From: Flavobacterium sp. N2820
GTDB lineage: Bacteria; Bacteroidota; Bacteroidia; Flavobacteriales; Flavobacteriaceae
Length of the DNA stretch: 64,000 nucleotides
Direction: 5' to 3'
Assembly (NCBI RefSeq): GCF_025947285.1
Contig: NZ_CP110008.1
Coordinates: 2,619,001-2,683,000 of the forward strand
Positions 18,225-26,805 of the stretch are shown here, one piece after another. Numbering within the stretch: the first letter of the stretch is position 1; each line of letters starts with the position of its first letter. The position numbers and the translations under genes are program-made. The notes under the pieces were generated by a model. The model made no database searches. It saw only the letters and a program-made list of their open reading frames with translations, and was not told where the DNA came from.

Positions 18225-21005
18225 TTAGAATTTATATGATGCTCCAAGTGAGAATCCAGTTCCTCGTTTAAAACTTTGTACTATTAATGAGTTTTCACTT
18301 ACTGGTATTTGACTTTTATCTCCCATGACTCTTTCGTAGGAAGGATTTAAAATATTATCAACTGATAATTTTACATCCCATGCCTTGTTAATATTTTGAC
18401 TCCAAATAAAATCTAATTTATGAAACGGTTTTTCATAAACGTGATCTAATCCAGCAATACCTACAGCGTAGATACGTTCCCCGTAAACTCCATATACAAA
18501 AGTGGCAGTGTTAGTCCATTTTTCGCTGAATTTAAAATCATATTTTAAATCCGCATTTACTAACCAATTTGATGCACCTTGTAACTGACGTTTGTCAAAT
18601 GTATCAAAATAAGTTCCGTTTTGACTTGAACGATCTTTTTCAGCGGTAGCTTCTGTATGCATTATAGAGGTATTGAAACCAAATGAAGCTCCTTTTAAAT
18701 TTTCGTGTAATCTACTTAATTGGATGATGCTTTCAAATTCTAAACCTAAAAGAGTTGCTGATTTGTTGTTGTAATATGAAACTTGTTGACCGCTACCTCC
18801 ACCAAAGTTGTCGAATGAACGCTCAATTGGATTTTCAATATATTTTCCAAAAGCAGTTACTGCAAATAATTCATCTTTTGTTGGAAATACTTCAAATTTT
18901 AAATCAACATTATTATTTGTACTATTTACTAATAATGCATTTCCTTTTTCAGACGTTCCATCAGCATTAATGTATGTAATAGGTAATGATTCAAATAAAA
19001 CAGGTCTTGTAATTGTTCTACTCGCAGCAAAGCGAATATTTTTATTTTCGTTAATGGCGTATTTTAAGTTTAATGAAGGTAAAATATCAAGTTCATTAGT
19101 TTCAATTTTTCTATAAACTGATCCAATTGGGTCGCTAATAGTACGATATTTAAGATCTCTGATAGTGTTTTCTGCTCTTAAACCAGCATTTAATTCTAGT
19201 TTAGGTGTAATGTTATAAGTTACGTTTCCATAAAAGCCATCTACTCTACTAAAAATTTTAGTTTTATATTCTCCACCTGTTTCTTCTCTAAAAGAAATAT
19301 CATTATTAGCAATTGCGGTTTGAATAAATGAATCTATGTTATTTAGGTTAACAATACTTGCTGGTAAGTTAGCATTATTTGGTAATCCAGCGATAAAGCG
19401 ATATGAAGTTTTCATATATTCTGCATAACCATTATATCCTAAAGCAATTTTGTTTTGTTTGTCTTCGTTTTTGCCAAATTTATAGTTGTATTCCATTAAT
19501 CCTGACATGTGAAAATTATTTTCAACATCTAAAAACTGACGAATTAAGTTATTACTTCCAAAACGTACTTCAATTTCATCTTCATTAACTTTTGTTCCGT
19601 TGATGAATTTTCTGTCCGGTTGTGAAAATTGTGTTCTAGTGTATGACAAACCTCCTTTTAATAGATGTTTTCCATCCTTAGTAATTTTATACTCTGATTG
19701 AATTTGATTAGCAAAGTAATTCGATTCATCGTATTGATTTAAACGAATAATCTCATTTGGATTTTGAACATTATTTCTGGTGTAACCTAATTGATCTTGT
19801 ATTTCGCTTTGTGTAGCTTTTATAAACAAAGAGTTTGTAGTCACTTTTAATCGATCAGATTTGAAGTTTAATGAAAACAAAGCTGAGGCTTGAGTACCAA
19901 ATTTGTATTGTGACGTTTTAAAATTATTGTCATAAATACCTTGACCAGTTTGGAAAGTTCTCTGAATTCCTTCTCTGAATTGATATTTATTATCAAAATT
20001 AGCCGAAATAAAGTAATACATTCTGTAAGGTTTATTTCCTACGTCAAATTTGTTAGCATGTGTAACACCAAAACTTGTATTTAGTGGTGAGCTAATTTTA
20101 TTTACATCCCAAGATGATTCAAAATCATTGTTAATTTGTCCGTTTGGGGTAGAACCAAATCCACCTGGTAGTTTTCTTTCTTGACCACCAAATCCAAAGA
20201 AACTTTTTGTATTGTCTGCATCAGATGAGATTAAGAAGTCACGCATGTTGTTGTTAGAAACATATCCAACGCCATAGCTAATTTTGGTATAACTTTCTGT
20301 TGGTTGAGTAGTATTGATATCTATTGTTGCTCCAGCAAAATCACCATAGATATTTGGGTTAAATGTTTTGAAAATATCCATGTAACCAACAATGTCTGTT
20401 GGAAACAAATCTAAAGGAATGATTTTTTTAAATGGACTATTAGAAGGAACAGCTAAATTGTTAATCAATAAATTATTATAACGATCTTCCAAACCTCTAA
20501 TAAAAAGGCCTCTTGATTCAACTTTTGTAATTCCTGTAACTTTCGTTAATCCAGTTTCTACATTGCTAATCCCTTTTCTTGACATTTCTTGCGCACCAAT
20601 ACTCTGCTTAATTTCAACAGCTTTTTGTTGCTCTTGTAACAAAGCGCTTTCTTTTTCTTTTGAAACGGTTTGAATTACGACAACATCATCTAGTTGAACA
20701 CCATTTGATTCTAATGTGTAATCAATTTTCTTTTTCTCATTAGCTTTGACCGTAAAAGGAATTTCTTTAGTGTCATAACCTAAAAAGCCAATCACTAAAG
20801 TATAACTTCCTGGTTTAAGTGTTAAGGAATATTTACCGTTTTCGTCAGTTGTAGTTCCCATTTTTGTACCTTTAATCATTACGTTTGCAAAAGATAAAGG
20901 TTCGTTATCCATTTCTTTGTCAAGAATAACCCCAGAAACAGTTGCGTTTTGTGCAATTGCAAATGCGCTGAATAAAAGTGATAATAATAAAAAACGTAGT
21001 TTCAT
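18225..21005 (-). CDS. TonB-dependent receptor with carboxypeptidase-like N-terminal domain
   Basis: A 926-residue outer-membrane receptor: signal peptide (1-18, FLLLSLLFSAFAIAQ), carboxypeptidase regulatory-like beta-sandwich (about 20-105; TVSGVILDKEMDNEPLSFAN), plug domain (about 110-250; RGLFIRGLEDRYNNLLINNL), and a 22-strand barrel ending in aromatic SLGASYKF. The substrate is unknown. It is divergent from a PhoB/PhoR-like pair, with 11-bp-spaced TTAC repeats in the shared upstream region. The lipoprotein gene follows. Phosphate-responsive uptake is a reasonable inference, not shown. Confidence 0.93.
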   Translation of the reverse strand: MKLRFLLLSLLFSAFAIAQNATVSGVILDKEMDNEPLSFANVMIKGTKMGTTTDENGKYSLTLKPGSYTLVIGFLGYDTKEIPFTVKANEKKKIDYTLESNGVQLDDVVVIQTVSKEKESALLQEQQKAVEIKQSIGAQEMSRKGISNVETGLTKVTGITKVESRGLFIRGLEDRYNNLLINNLAVPSNSPFKKIIPLDLFPTDIVGYMDIFKTFNPNIYGDFAGATIDINTTQPTESYTKISYGVGYVSNNNMRDFLISSDADNTKSFFGFGGQERKLPGGFGSTPNGQINNDFESSWDVNKISSPLNTSFGVTHANKFDVGNKPYRMYYFISANFDNKYQFREGIQRTFQTGQGIYDNNFKTSQYKFGTQASALFSLNFKSDRLKVTTNSLFIKATQSEIQDQLGYTRNNVQNPNEIIRLNQYDESNYFANQIQSEYKITKDGKHLLKGGLSYTRTQFSQPDRKFINGTKVNEDEIEVRFGSNNLIRQFLDVENNFHMSGLMEYNYKFGKNEDKQNKIALGYNGYAEYMKTSYRFIAGLPNNANLPASIVNLNNIDSFIQTAIANNDISFREETGGEYKTKIFSRVDGFYGNVTYNITPKLELNAGLRAENTIRDLKYRTISDPIGSVYRKIETNELDILPSLNLKYAINENKNIRFAASRTITRPVLFESLPITYINADGTSEKGNALLVNSTNNNVDLKFEVFPTKDELFAVTAFGKYIENPIERSFDNFGGGSGQQVSYYNNKSATLLGLEFESIIQLSRLHENLKGASFGFNTSIMHTEATAEKDRSSQNGTYFDTFDKRQLQGASNWLVNADLKYDFKFSEKWTNTATFVYGVYGERIYAVGIAGLDHVYEKPFHKLDFIWSQNINKAWDVKLSVDNILNPSYERVMGDKSQIPVSENSLIVQSFKRGTGFSLGASYKF

Positions 21006-21044
21006 TGTTGTATTGTTAATTTTGGTGCAAAGAAACTGCTAGCG

Positions 21045-21106
21045 TATTACAATAAGGTTACTGGTTTATTATGAATTAGTTGCTAATGCGTTACATTAAT
21101 GTTAAT
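21045..21106. promoter_or_regulatory. Candidate PhoB-type operator: 11-bp-spaced direct repeats
   Basis: TTAC at 21047 and 21058 (11 bp apart) and TTAC at 21091 with TTAA at 21102 (again 11 bp) form two paired sites 44 bp apart. The sequences are GTATTACAATAAGGTTAC and GCGTTACATTAATGTTAA. OmpR/PhoB-family regulators bind direct repeats with about 11-bp spacing. The left pair would cover the -25 to -40 region of the receptor promoter. Confidence 0.45.
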
Positions 21107-21184
21107 AGATTAAATAATTGTTAACACTTAAAAACATTTTATTTTATCTTTACCTTTACAATCCAAAAGACACATAAATTAATT

Positions 21185-21874
21185 ATGAAAAAAAAAGAGA
21201 TTAAAATCTTATTAGTTGATGATGAGCAAGATATCTTAGAGATTGTAGGCTATAATTTATCTCAAGAAGGCTATCAAATTGTAACAGCTACTAATGGTAG
21301 AGAAGCAATTGCTAAAGCAAAAAAAGAACTTCCACAATTAATAATTATGGATGTTATGATGCCTGAAATGGACGGTATGGAAGCTTGTGAAAATATCAGA
21401 AGAATTCCTGAACTTCAAGATACAATAATCACTTTCTTAACAGCTCGTTCTGAGGATTATTCACAAGTTGCGGGTTTTGATGCAGGGGCAGATGATTACA
21501 TTGCAAAGCCAATTAAACCAAAAGTATTAGTAAGCAAGGTTAAAGCGTTATTGAGAAGATTAAAAAACAGTGAAAGTGCCTCTTCAAGTACAACATTGAA
21601 AGTTGGTAATATTGAAATTAATCGAGAAGAATATAAAATTATCAAAGACGGAGTAGAAATTATTTTACCTCGAAAAGAATTTGAGTTATTCTATCTTTTG
21701 GCAACAAAACCCGGAAAAGTATTTACTCGTGAAGAAATATTAGACCGTGTTTGGGGTAACGAAGTGGTTGTTGGAGGAAGAACCATCGACGTTCACATCA
21801 GAAAACTAAGAGAGAAAATAGGAGACGATTTTTTCAAAACTATTAAAGGTGTGGGTTATAAAATCGAATTTTAA
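21185..21874 (+). CDS. PhoB-like response regulator (OmpR family)
   Basis: A 229-residue two-component regulator. The receiver domain (about 5-120) has the acidic pocket DDE (12-14), phospho-acceptor Asp56 in IIMDVMMPEMDG, and Lys108 in YIAKPIKP. The C-terminal winged-helix DNA-binding domain (about 135-229; RKEFELFYLLATKPGKVFTR, then GGRTIDVHIRKLREKIGDDF) is OmpR/PhoB type. It starts the operon with the sensor kinase gene (stop and start overlap, TAATG). The resemblance to PhoB is strong in sequence style, but the stimulus is inferred. Confidence 0.92.
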   Translation: MKKKEIKILLVDDEQDILEIVGYNLSQEGYQIVTATNGREAIAKAKKELPQLIIMDVMMPEMDGMEACENIRRIPELQDTIITFLTARSEDYSQVAGFDAGADDYIAKPIKPKVLVSKVKALLRRLKNSESASSSTTLKVGNIEINREEYKIIKDGVEIILPRKEFELFYLLATKPGKVFTREEILDRVWGNEVVVGGRTIDVHIRKLREKIGDDFFKTIKGVGYKIEF

Positions 21875-22917
21875 TGCAATTAAATTTTAAAAAATCTTAT
21901 AAATTCGCCATAAAGTCATCTGCATACATTACTCTTTTTTTCTTAGGGGTGTTTTTATTGTATCATTTTTTTATAGCACCCTTACAGTTGTTTTTTGTTA
22001 TAAGTTTTGCATTTTGCTTGTTTATTTTTTCATTTCTTTTAATTCAATATAGGGTTGAAACGTTTATTTATAAACGCGTAAAAAAGATATATGACGATGT
22101 TTCTTTACTTGAAAATACTTCGTTTAGAAATCAACCTATTACGACAGATATGGCAACTTTGACAAAAGAAGTTCAAAAATTTGCCCGTGATAAAAAGCTT
22201 GAAATCGAAACTTTAAAAATTAGAGAAGAATACAGAAGAGAATTTCTTGGAAATGTTTCTCACGAATTAAAAACACCGCTTTTTACTGTTCAAGGTTATT
22301 TACTTACGCTTTTAGACGGTGCGATGGATGACAAAAACATTCGAAAAAAATATTTACAACGTGCCGAAAAAGGTGTTGAACGGTTGATCTATATCGTAAA
22401 AGATTTAGATATGATTACCAAATTAGAAACTGGAGATATTAATTTAGATGTGACAAAGTTTAATATTATTGAAGTAATTCAAAATGTTTTTGATCTGCTG
22501 GAAATGCGCGCTTCAAAAAAACATATTACATTAACATTTGATACAAAATATGCAAAACCCATTTGGATTAATGGTGATCAAGAAAAAGTGCAACAAGTAG
22601 TAACAAATTTAGTAGTCAATTCTATTAAATATGGAAAAGAAGGTGGCACAACTGAAGTTAGTATTGAAGATTTAGTAAACAATAAAGTAATTATCCGTGT
22701 AACCGACAATGGTGAAGGCATCGAAAAACAACATATTCCGCGATTATTTGAACGTTTTTACCGTGTGGATAAAAGTGGTGCAAGAAGCGAAGGGGGTTCA
22801 GGTTTAGGGTTAGCAATTGTAAAACACATTATTGAAGGACACAACGAAAAAATCTATATTGAAAGCCAATTTGGAGTTGGTTCAGAATTCTCATTTACTA
22901 TGGAAAAGGCTAAATAA
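21874..22917 (+). CDS. PhoR-like sensor histidine kinase
   Basis: A 347-residue membrane kinase: two N-terminal helices (about 16-34 and 38-58) with almost no periplasmic loop, a linker, a HisKA domain with phospho-acceptor His130 in FLGNVSHELKTPLF, and a HATPase domain with N box (QVVTNLVVNSIKYGKEGG), G1 (VTDNGEGI) and G2 (SEGGSGLGLAIVKHI) motifs. The lack of a sensor loop fits PhoR-type kinases, which sense through membrane or cytosolic partners. Its 3' end overlaps the convergent glycosyltransferase gene by 27 bases. Confidence 0.92.
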   Translation: MQLNFKKSYKFAIKSSAYITLFFLGVFLLYHFFIAPLQLFFVISFAFCLFIFSFLLIQYRVETFIYKRVKKIYDDVSLLENTSFRNQPITTDMATLTKEVQKFARDKKLEIETLKIREEYRREFLGNVSHELKTPLFTVQGYLLTLLDGAMDDKNIRKKYLQRAEKGVERLIYIVKDLDMITKLETGDINLDVTKFNIIEVIQNVFDLLEMRASKKHITLTFDTKYAKPIWINGDQEKVQQVVTNLVVNSIKYGKEGGTTEVSIEDLVNNKVIIRVTDNGEGIEKQHIPRLFERFYRVDKSGARSEGGSGLGLAIVKHIIEGHNEKIYIESQFGVGSEFSFTMEKAK

Positions 22918-23946
22918 ATTCTCCCAATTAATTACTGTAGTATAATTTTGCAATCCTTTGTAAACATCTATTTTTGATAGTTTTTCCAATTTAAATTTTT
23001 CTTGTTTACAGCATGGTGCAATGCCTTCGGTTTTATATTTTTTTGCTAAATATTCTTGTTCATATTGTCCTGGAGTAGGAATAAAAAAAGCTTTTTTATC
23101 TAATTTTGCTAAATCCATAACTGTTGTGTAACCCGAACGACACAACACCATTTCACTTTCATTAAAAGCAGTATTTAATTCTTCAGAATTCATGAAATTA
23201 TAATAGGTAATTTGGTCTTCTTTCCATGTTTTTTGTTCGTTTTGAACAATACCTTTTACAAACAAAATTTCTTTTTTATACCTCTGTAATTCTTCAATCA
23301 GTTTTTCTTCTAAAAGTGTTCGTTGTGGTTCGGGACCAGATAAAATCACCATTAAATCATATTTTATGGGTAATGATTCTTTTTCAAATCTACTTAAAGG
23401 GCCAATATAAATGGTGTTATTTAAAGGCTTTTCTAAATGGCCTAATTTACCAGAAAGATTCGGAAATTTGTTGGTATCGGGAACCCAACACACATCAAAT
23501 TTTGAAATGTAATTTGAATGTACTTTTGTGGTAAACCAAGATGTTTTTCCTGAAAGAACATTTAATTGATGCGTTATAAAAACAGAAGGAACGTTTTTGG
23601 AATAAACGCCCAATCGATTATCTGAAATAAGGCCTTCAATTTCATAATTTGAAATAATTTTTCGAACCAATGCCTTTTCTTTTCGAATGGCTCGAAACAT
23701 TTTTGGCATTTGGGCAATTAATTTCCATTTGAAGTTTTTGCCGTTTTCGGCATACGAAATATTATAAGCGGGTAACTCAACTGTAATTAAATGAGGAAAT
23801 TCTTTTTTTAATAAAGCTAGTGCCGCTCCGTCTGAAGCAATAATAGGTGTAAAGCCATGTTGTTCAAGTGCTTTTATAATTGGAATGCATCTTGTGGCGT
23901 GGCCTAATCCCCAATTTAATGGTGCTATGAGTATGTTTTTATTCAT
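22891..23946 (-). CDS. MurG-like glycosyltransferase
   Basis: A 351-residue GT-B fold protein with the N-terminal glycine motif LNWGLGHATRCIPIIKAL (residues 9-26) and a C-terminal donor site segment (EMVLCRSGYTTVMDLAKLDK, then AFFIPTPGQYEQEYLAKKY). It resembles the archaeal/bacterial conserved MurG-like family rather than MurG itself. The likely donor is a UDP-sugar; the acceptor is unknown. It lies upstream of nothing on its strand and tail-to-tail with the sensor kinase gene. Confidence 0.85.
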   Translation of the reverse strand: MNKNILIAPLNWGLGHATRCIPIIKALEQHGFTPIIASDGAALALLKKEFPHLITVELPAYNISYAENGKNFKWKLIAQMPKMFRAIRKEKALVRKIISNYEIEGLISDNRLGVYSKNVPSVFITHQLNVLSGKTSWFTTKVHSNYISKFDVCWVPDTNKFPNLSGKLGHLEKPLNNTIYIGPLSRFEKESLPIKYDLMVILSGPEPQRTLLEEKLIEELQRYKKEILFVKGIVQNEQKTWKEDQITYYNFMNSEELNTAFNESEMVLCRSGYTTVMDLAKLDKKAFFIPTPGQYEQEYLAKKYKTEGIAPCCKQEKFKLEKLSKIDVYKGLQNYTTVINWENLFSLFHSK

Positions 23947-23984
23947 TTGTTACTACAAATTTAAGCATCAACTTTTTAAATGAA

Positions 23985-24824
23985 CTATTTTTTTAATACT
24001 GAAATGAATTGTTCGGCTAATTTATTTTCGCGTTCAAAATTGTATTCTTCATCTTCCATCATTTTATTAATTTCGTGTTTATACAATTTCCACTTTTTCT
24101 TGTTGTATTCTAACGCAGTTAAATTTTCAATCCAATCGCCCGAATTCAAATATAATGTTGAGCCTTTTTCGGTTTTTATGGTTTCCATTTTTGGTTCGTG
24201 AATGTGACCGCAAATTACATAATCATACTTATTTTCAATGGCTAATTCTGTACAAACGGATTCAAAGTTAGATATAAATTTTACAGCCGATTTTACATTG
24301 CTCTTTATTTTTTTAGATAAGGAGTAAGGTTCTTTTTTAAATTTAGCCAAAATCCAGTTTAAAAAACGATTGATTAAAATTAGTGTATCATACCCCCAAC
24401 CGCCTAATTTTGCTAACCATTTTGCATGAGTTATTGAAGCATCAAAAACATCACCATGAAAAATCCATGCTTTTTTTCCGTCTAATTCTAAAACTAATTT
24501 ATTTTCAAGACTTAAATTTCCAAGATGTAAATCGGTAAATTTTCGCAAGAATTCATCGTGATTTCCAGTTAAATAATGCACTTTCGTTCCTTTTGAACTT
24601 AACGAAATTATTTTTTTAATCACATTCAAATGACTTGCCGGGAAATAGGACTTTCTAAACTGCCAAATATCAATAATATCGCCATTTAGAATTAAAGTTT
24701 TTGGTTTTATGGAAGATAAATAAGCTAACAATTCTTTTGCATGACAACCATAAGTTCCTAAATGAACATCTGAAATTACAACAACTTCTACCTTTCTTTT
24801 CTTCAAAATAAAACTTTTTAACAA
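23985..24824 (-). CDS. LpxH-like metallophosphoesterase (UDP-2,3-diacylglucosamine diphosphatase family)
   Basis: A 279-residue calcineurin-like phosphoesterase with all five metal motifs in order: ISDVHLGTYG (18-27), NGDIIDIWQ, GNHDEF, FHGDVFD and CGHIHEPK. This pattern with an internal helical cap (LAKLGGWGYDTLILINRFLN) fits the LpxH/UDP-2,3-diacylglucosamine pyrophosphatase family, which makes lipid X in lipid A synthesis on the cytosolic face. It is near the glycosyltransferase gene on the same strand (38-base gap). The exact substrate is not certain. Confidence 0.85.
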   Translation of the reverse strand: MLKSFILKKRKVEVVVISDVHLGTYGCHAKELLAYLSSIKPKTLILNGDIIDIWQFRKSYFPASHLNVIKKIISLSSKGTKVHYLTGNHDEFLRKFTDLHLGNLSLENKLVLELDGKKAWIFHGDVFDASITHAKWLAKLGGWGYDTLILINRFLNWILAKFKKEPYSLSKKIKSNVKSAVKFISNFESVCTELAIENKYDYVICGHIHEPKMETIKTEKGSTLYLNSGDWIENLTALEYNKKKWKLYKHEINKMMEDEEYNFERENKLAEQFISVLKK

Positions 24825-24877
24825 AGCAATAAAACAAATCTATTGTTAAGGTTACTTAAACATTATTAAAAGTTTAT

Positions 24878-24906
24878 TTGTAGTGCTAATTATTTCCTTA
24901 ATTTTG
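24878..24906 (+). promoter_or_regulatory. trmB promoter
   Basis: TTG (24878-24880), an 18-base spacer and TAATTTTG (24899-24906) match the consensus. The transcript start near 24912 lies after the in-frame upstream start candidate at 24883 and so supports the GTG at 24925. Confidence 0.7.
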
Positions 24907-24924
24907 CCGAAATTTAGAGAAATA

Positions 24925-25599
24925 GTGGGAAGTAAAAATAAATTAAAAAGATTCAGCGAAAACGAAACGTTTACTAACGTTTTTCAGCCAACAAGAGAAG
25001 AAGTTGTAGGAAACGAATTTCCATTGAGAGGAAAGTGGAATCGTGAGTTCTTTAAGAACGATAATCCAATTGTATTAGAATTAGGTTGTGGAAAAGGCGA
25101 ATACTCAGTTGGTTTGGCGGAAAGAAGTCCTGAAAAAAACTTTATTGGAATTGATATTAAAGGCGCAAGATTTTGGCGTGGTGCTAAAACAGCAGTTGAA
25201 TCGGGCATGAATAATGTTGCTTTTGTGAGAACTCAAATCGAATTAATCAATCATATTTTTGCCGAAAACGAAGTTTCTGAAATTTGGATTACTTTTCCAG
25301 ATCCACAAATCAAATACAAAAGAACCAAGCACAGAATGACTAATTCTGAGTTTTTGAATAATTATAAAAAAATTCTGAAGCCAAACGGATTAATGCATTT
25401 AAAAACCGATTCAGAGTTTATGCACGGTTATACGTTAGGATTGTTACATGGTGAAGGTCATGAAGTAATTTATGCCAATCATAATATTTATAAAAACGAA
25501 GGTGCGCCAGCAGAAGTAACTGGAATTCAGACGTTTTATGAAAGTCAATATTTAGAAGTGAATAAACCAATTACGTATATTCAGTTTAGAATTAAGTAA
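24925..25599 (+). CDS. trmB: tRNA (guanine-N7-)-methyltransferase
   Basis: A 224-residue SAM-dependent enzyme that methylates G46 of tRNAs. It has the SAM-binding motif LELGCGKGEYSVGLAE, the conserved IGIDIKGARFWRGAK, the catalytic-side WITFPDPQIKYKRTKHRM and LKTDSEFMHGY. I chose GTG at 24925: family members begin MGSKNKLKRF, AGAGAA lies just upstream, and the promoter at 24878-24906 excludes the start at 24883. A LysE-type gene with its own promoter follows. Confidence 0.95.
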   Translation: MGSKNKLKRFSENETFTNVFQPTREEVVGNEFPLRGKWNREFFKNDNPIVLELGCGKGEYSVGLAERSPEKNFIGIDIKGARFWRGAKTAVESGMNNVAFVRTQIELINHIFAENEVSEIWITFPDPQIKYKRTKHRMTNSEFLNNYKKILKPNGLMHLKTDSEFMHGYTLGLLHGEGHEVIYANHNIYKNEGAPAEVTGIQTFYESQYLEVNKPITYIQFRIK

Positions 25600-25630
25600 T
25601 TTTTGTTACATTCATTTCAATATTGTTCCT

Positions 25631-25638
25631 TACTTTTG
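25631..25638 (+). promoter_or_regulatory. -7 box of the LysE-type gene
   Basis: TACTTTTG (TAnnTTTG) lies 15 bases before the ATG at 25653 and downstream of an alternative upstream start, so it supports 25653. Confidence 0.5.
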
Positions 25639-25652
25639 ATAAAAATCAATTT

Positions 25653-26279
25653 ATGACATTTGTTTTAGCAATTTTTTTAGGTTTAATCATTTCTATTGGC
25701 GGCATCATTATTCCAGGTATGTTGAATATGACGATTGCTAAAATCAGTATAAAAGAAAATCAAAAACAAGCTCTAAATTTTGCTTTAGGAGCAGTCGTAG
25801 TCGTTTTTATTCAAAGTTTTTTAGGAACGTATTTCGCCAAATTTTTAGACTCAAATCCTGTTTTTAGTGAAGGTTTAAAAAAAATAGGGACTTTTATTTT
25901 TATTGGATTAACCATTGCTTTTACAATAATGGGTTTTAATGCAAAAAAGAAAAAAGATATTAAAGTAAAAATTGAGAACAAAAGAAATCGTTTTTTTTAT
26001 GGTATGGCGATGTCTTCCTTTAATATGTTTGCTATCCCTTGGTATGCATTAAGTAGTTTAATGATGTCTTCCAAAGATTTGTTTGTTTATGATATCGTGT
26101 CAATTATTTTATTTTCATTTTCAGCGGCATTAGGTACTTATTTTGTGTTCTATTTGTATGCAAAATTCTTTAAGAAAATTGAGCATAAACTTACTTTTAT
26201 TGTAAAAAACATTAATTTTTTAATTGCTGCCATAACGGGAATTATAGCAATTTCTTCTATATATAAAATGTATTTTTAA
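25653..26279 (+). CDS. LysE family transporter
   Basis: A 208-residue membrane protein with six hydrophobic helices. It has the LysE/RhtB-like N-terminal pattern (IIIPGMLNMTIAKISIKE in place of the usual PGP motif) and a mid-protein charged loop (KKKKDIKVKIENKRNRFF). Members export amino acids or other small metabolites across the inner membrane. The start at 25653 is supported by the -7 box at 25631. The alkyltransferase-like gene starts 4 bases after its stop, so the two are probably co-transcribed. Confidence 0.82.
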   Translation: MTFVLAIFLGLIISIGGIIIPGMLNMTIAKISIKENQKQALNFALGAVVVVFIQSFLGTYFAKFLDSNPVFSEGLKKIGTFIFIGLTIAFTIMGFNAKKKKDIKVKIENKRNRFFYGMAMSSFNMFAIPWYALSSLMMSSKDLFVYDIVSIILFSFSAALGTYFVFYLYAKFFKKIEHKLTFIVKNINFLIAAITGIIAISSIYKMYF

Positions 26280-26283
26280 TTTT

Positions 26284-26628
26284 TTGGCTAAATCAACTTC
26301 AAATAGCGATAACTTTTTTGAACGAGTATATGCAATCGTTCGTCAAATTCCTCAAGGAAAAGTTACTTCATACGGTGCTATCGCAAAAGCATTAGGAACA
26401 GCTCGTTCTGCACGAATGGTTGGCTGGGCGATGAATGCCTCTCATAATTTAGAAGATGTTCCAGCACACAGAGTAGTCAATAGAAAAGGATTGCTTTCTG
26501 GGAAACATCACTTTGAAGGAACTAATTTAATGCAACAACTTCTAGAAAACGAAGGAATTAAAGTTGTAGACAATCAAATTATCGATTTCGAAAAGCATTT
26601 TTGGGAACCAAACATTGGTGATGTGTAA
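26284..26628 (+). CDS. Alkyltransferase-like protein (MGMT family, no active-site Cys)
   Basis: A 114-residue protein of the O6-alkylguanine-DNA alkyltransferase-like group. It has the MGMT DNA-binding motif (PQGKVTSYGAIAKALGTARS, then ARMVGWAMNASH), but the catalytic PCHRV is PAHRV, so it cannot accept an alkyl group. Known ATL proteins bind damaged guanines and hand them to nucleotide excision repair. Translation appears to start at TTG (26284), 4 bases after the LysE-type stop; no ATG gives a full domain. Confidence 0.88.
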   Translation: MAKSTSNSDNFFERVYAIVRQIPQGKVTSYGAIAKALGTARSARMVGWAMNASHNLEDVPAHRVVNRKGLLSGKHHFEGTNLMQQLLENEGIKVVDNQIIDFEKHFWEPNIGDV

Positions 26629-26738
26629 CAAATGTTACCGTTTACTTTATTTTTTCTATAGCAACATTATCCTTATATATACTATATCGTTTTCGTTTTA
26701 TTTTTTCTAATGTATTACATTCTTTTTGTAATAAATGT

Positions 26739-26750
26739 GACATATATCAT
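26739..26750. promoter_or_regulatory. FNR/CRP-like palindrome upstream of the YceI-porin cluster
   Basis: TGACATATATCA is a palindrome of the form TGAYATAWATCA, 56 bases before the YceI start. The same form occurs upstream of the ferredoxin reductase gene at 31128-31139. Confidence 0.45.
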
Positions 26751-26805
26751 ATAAATAGTGTTTTATTCGGTGGAAATTTGTACCATAATTTAAAACATAA
26801 TACAA

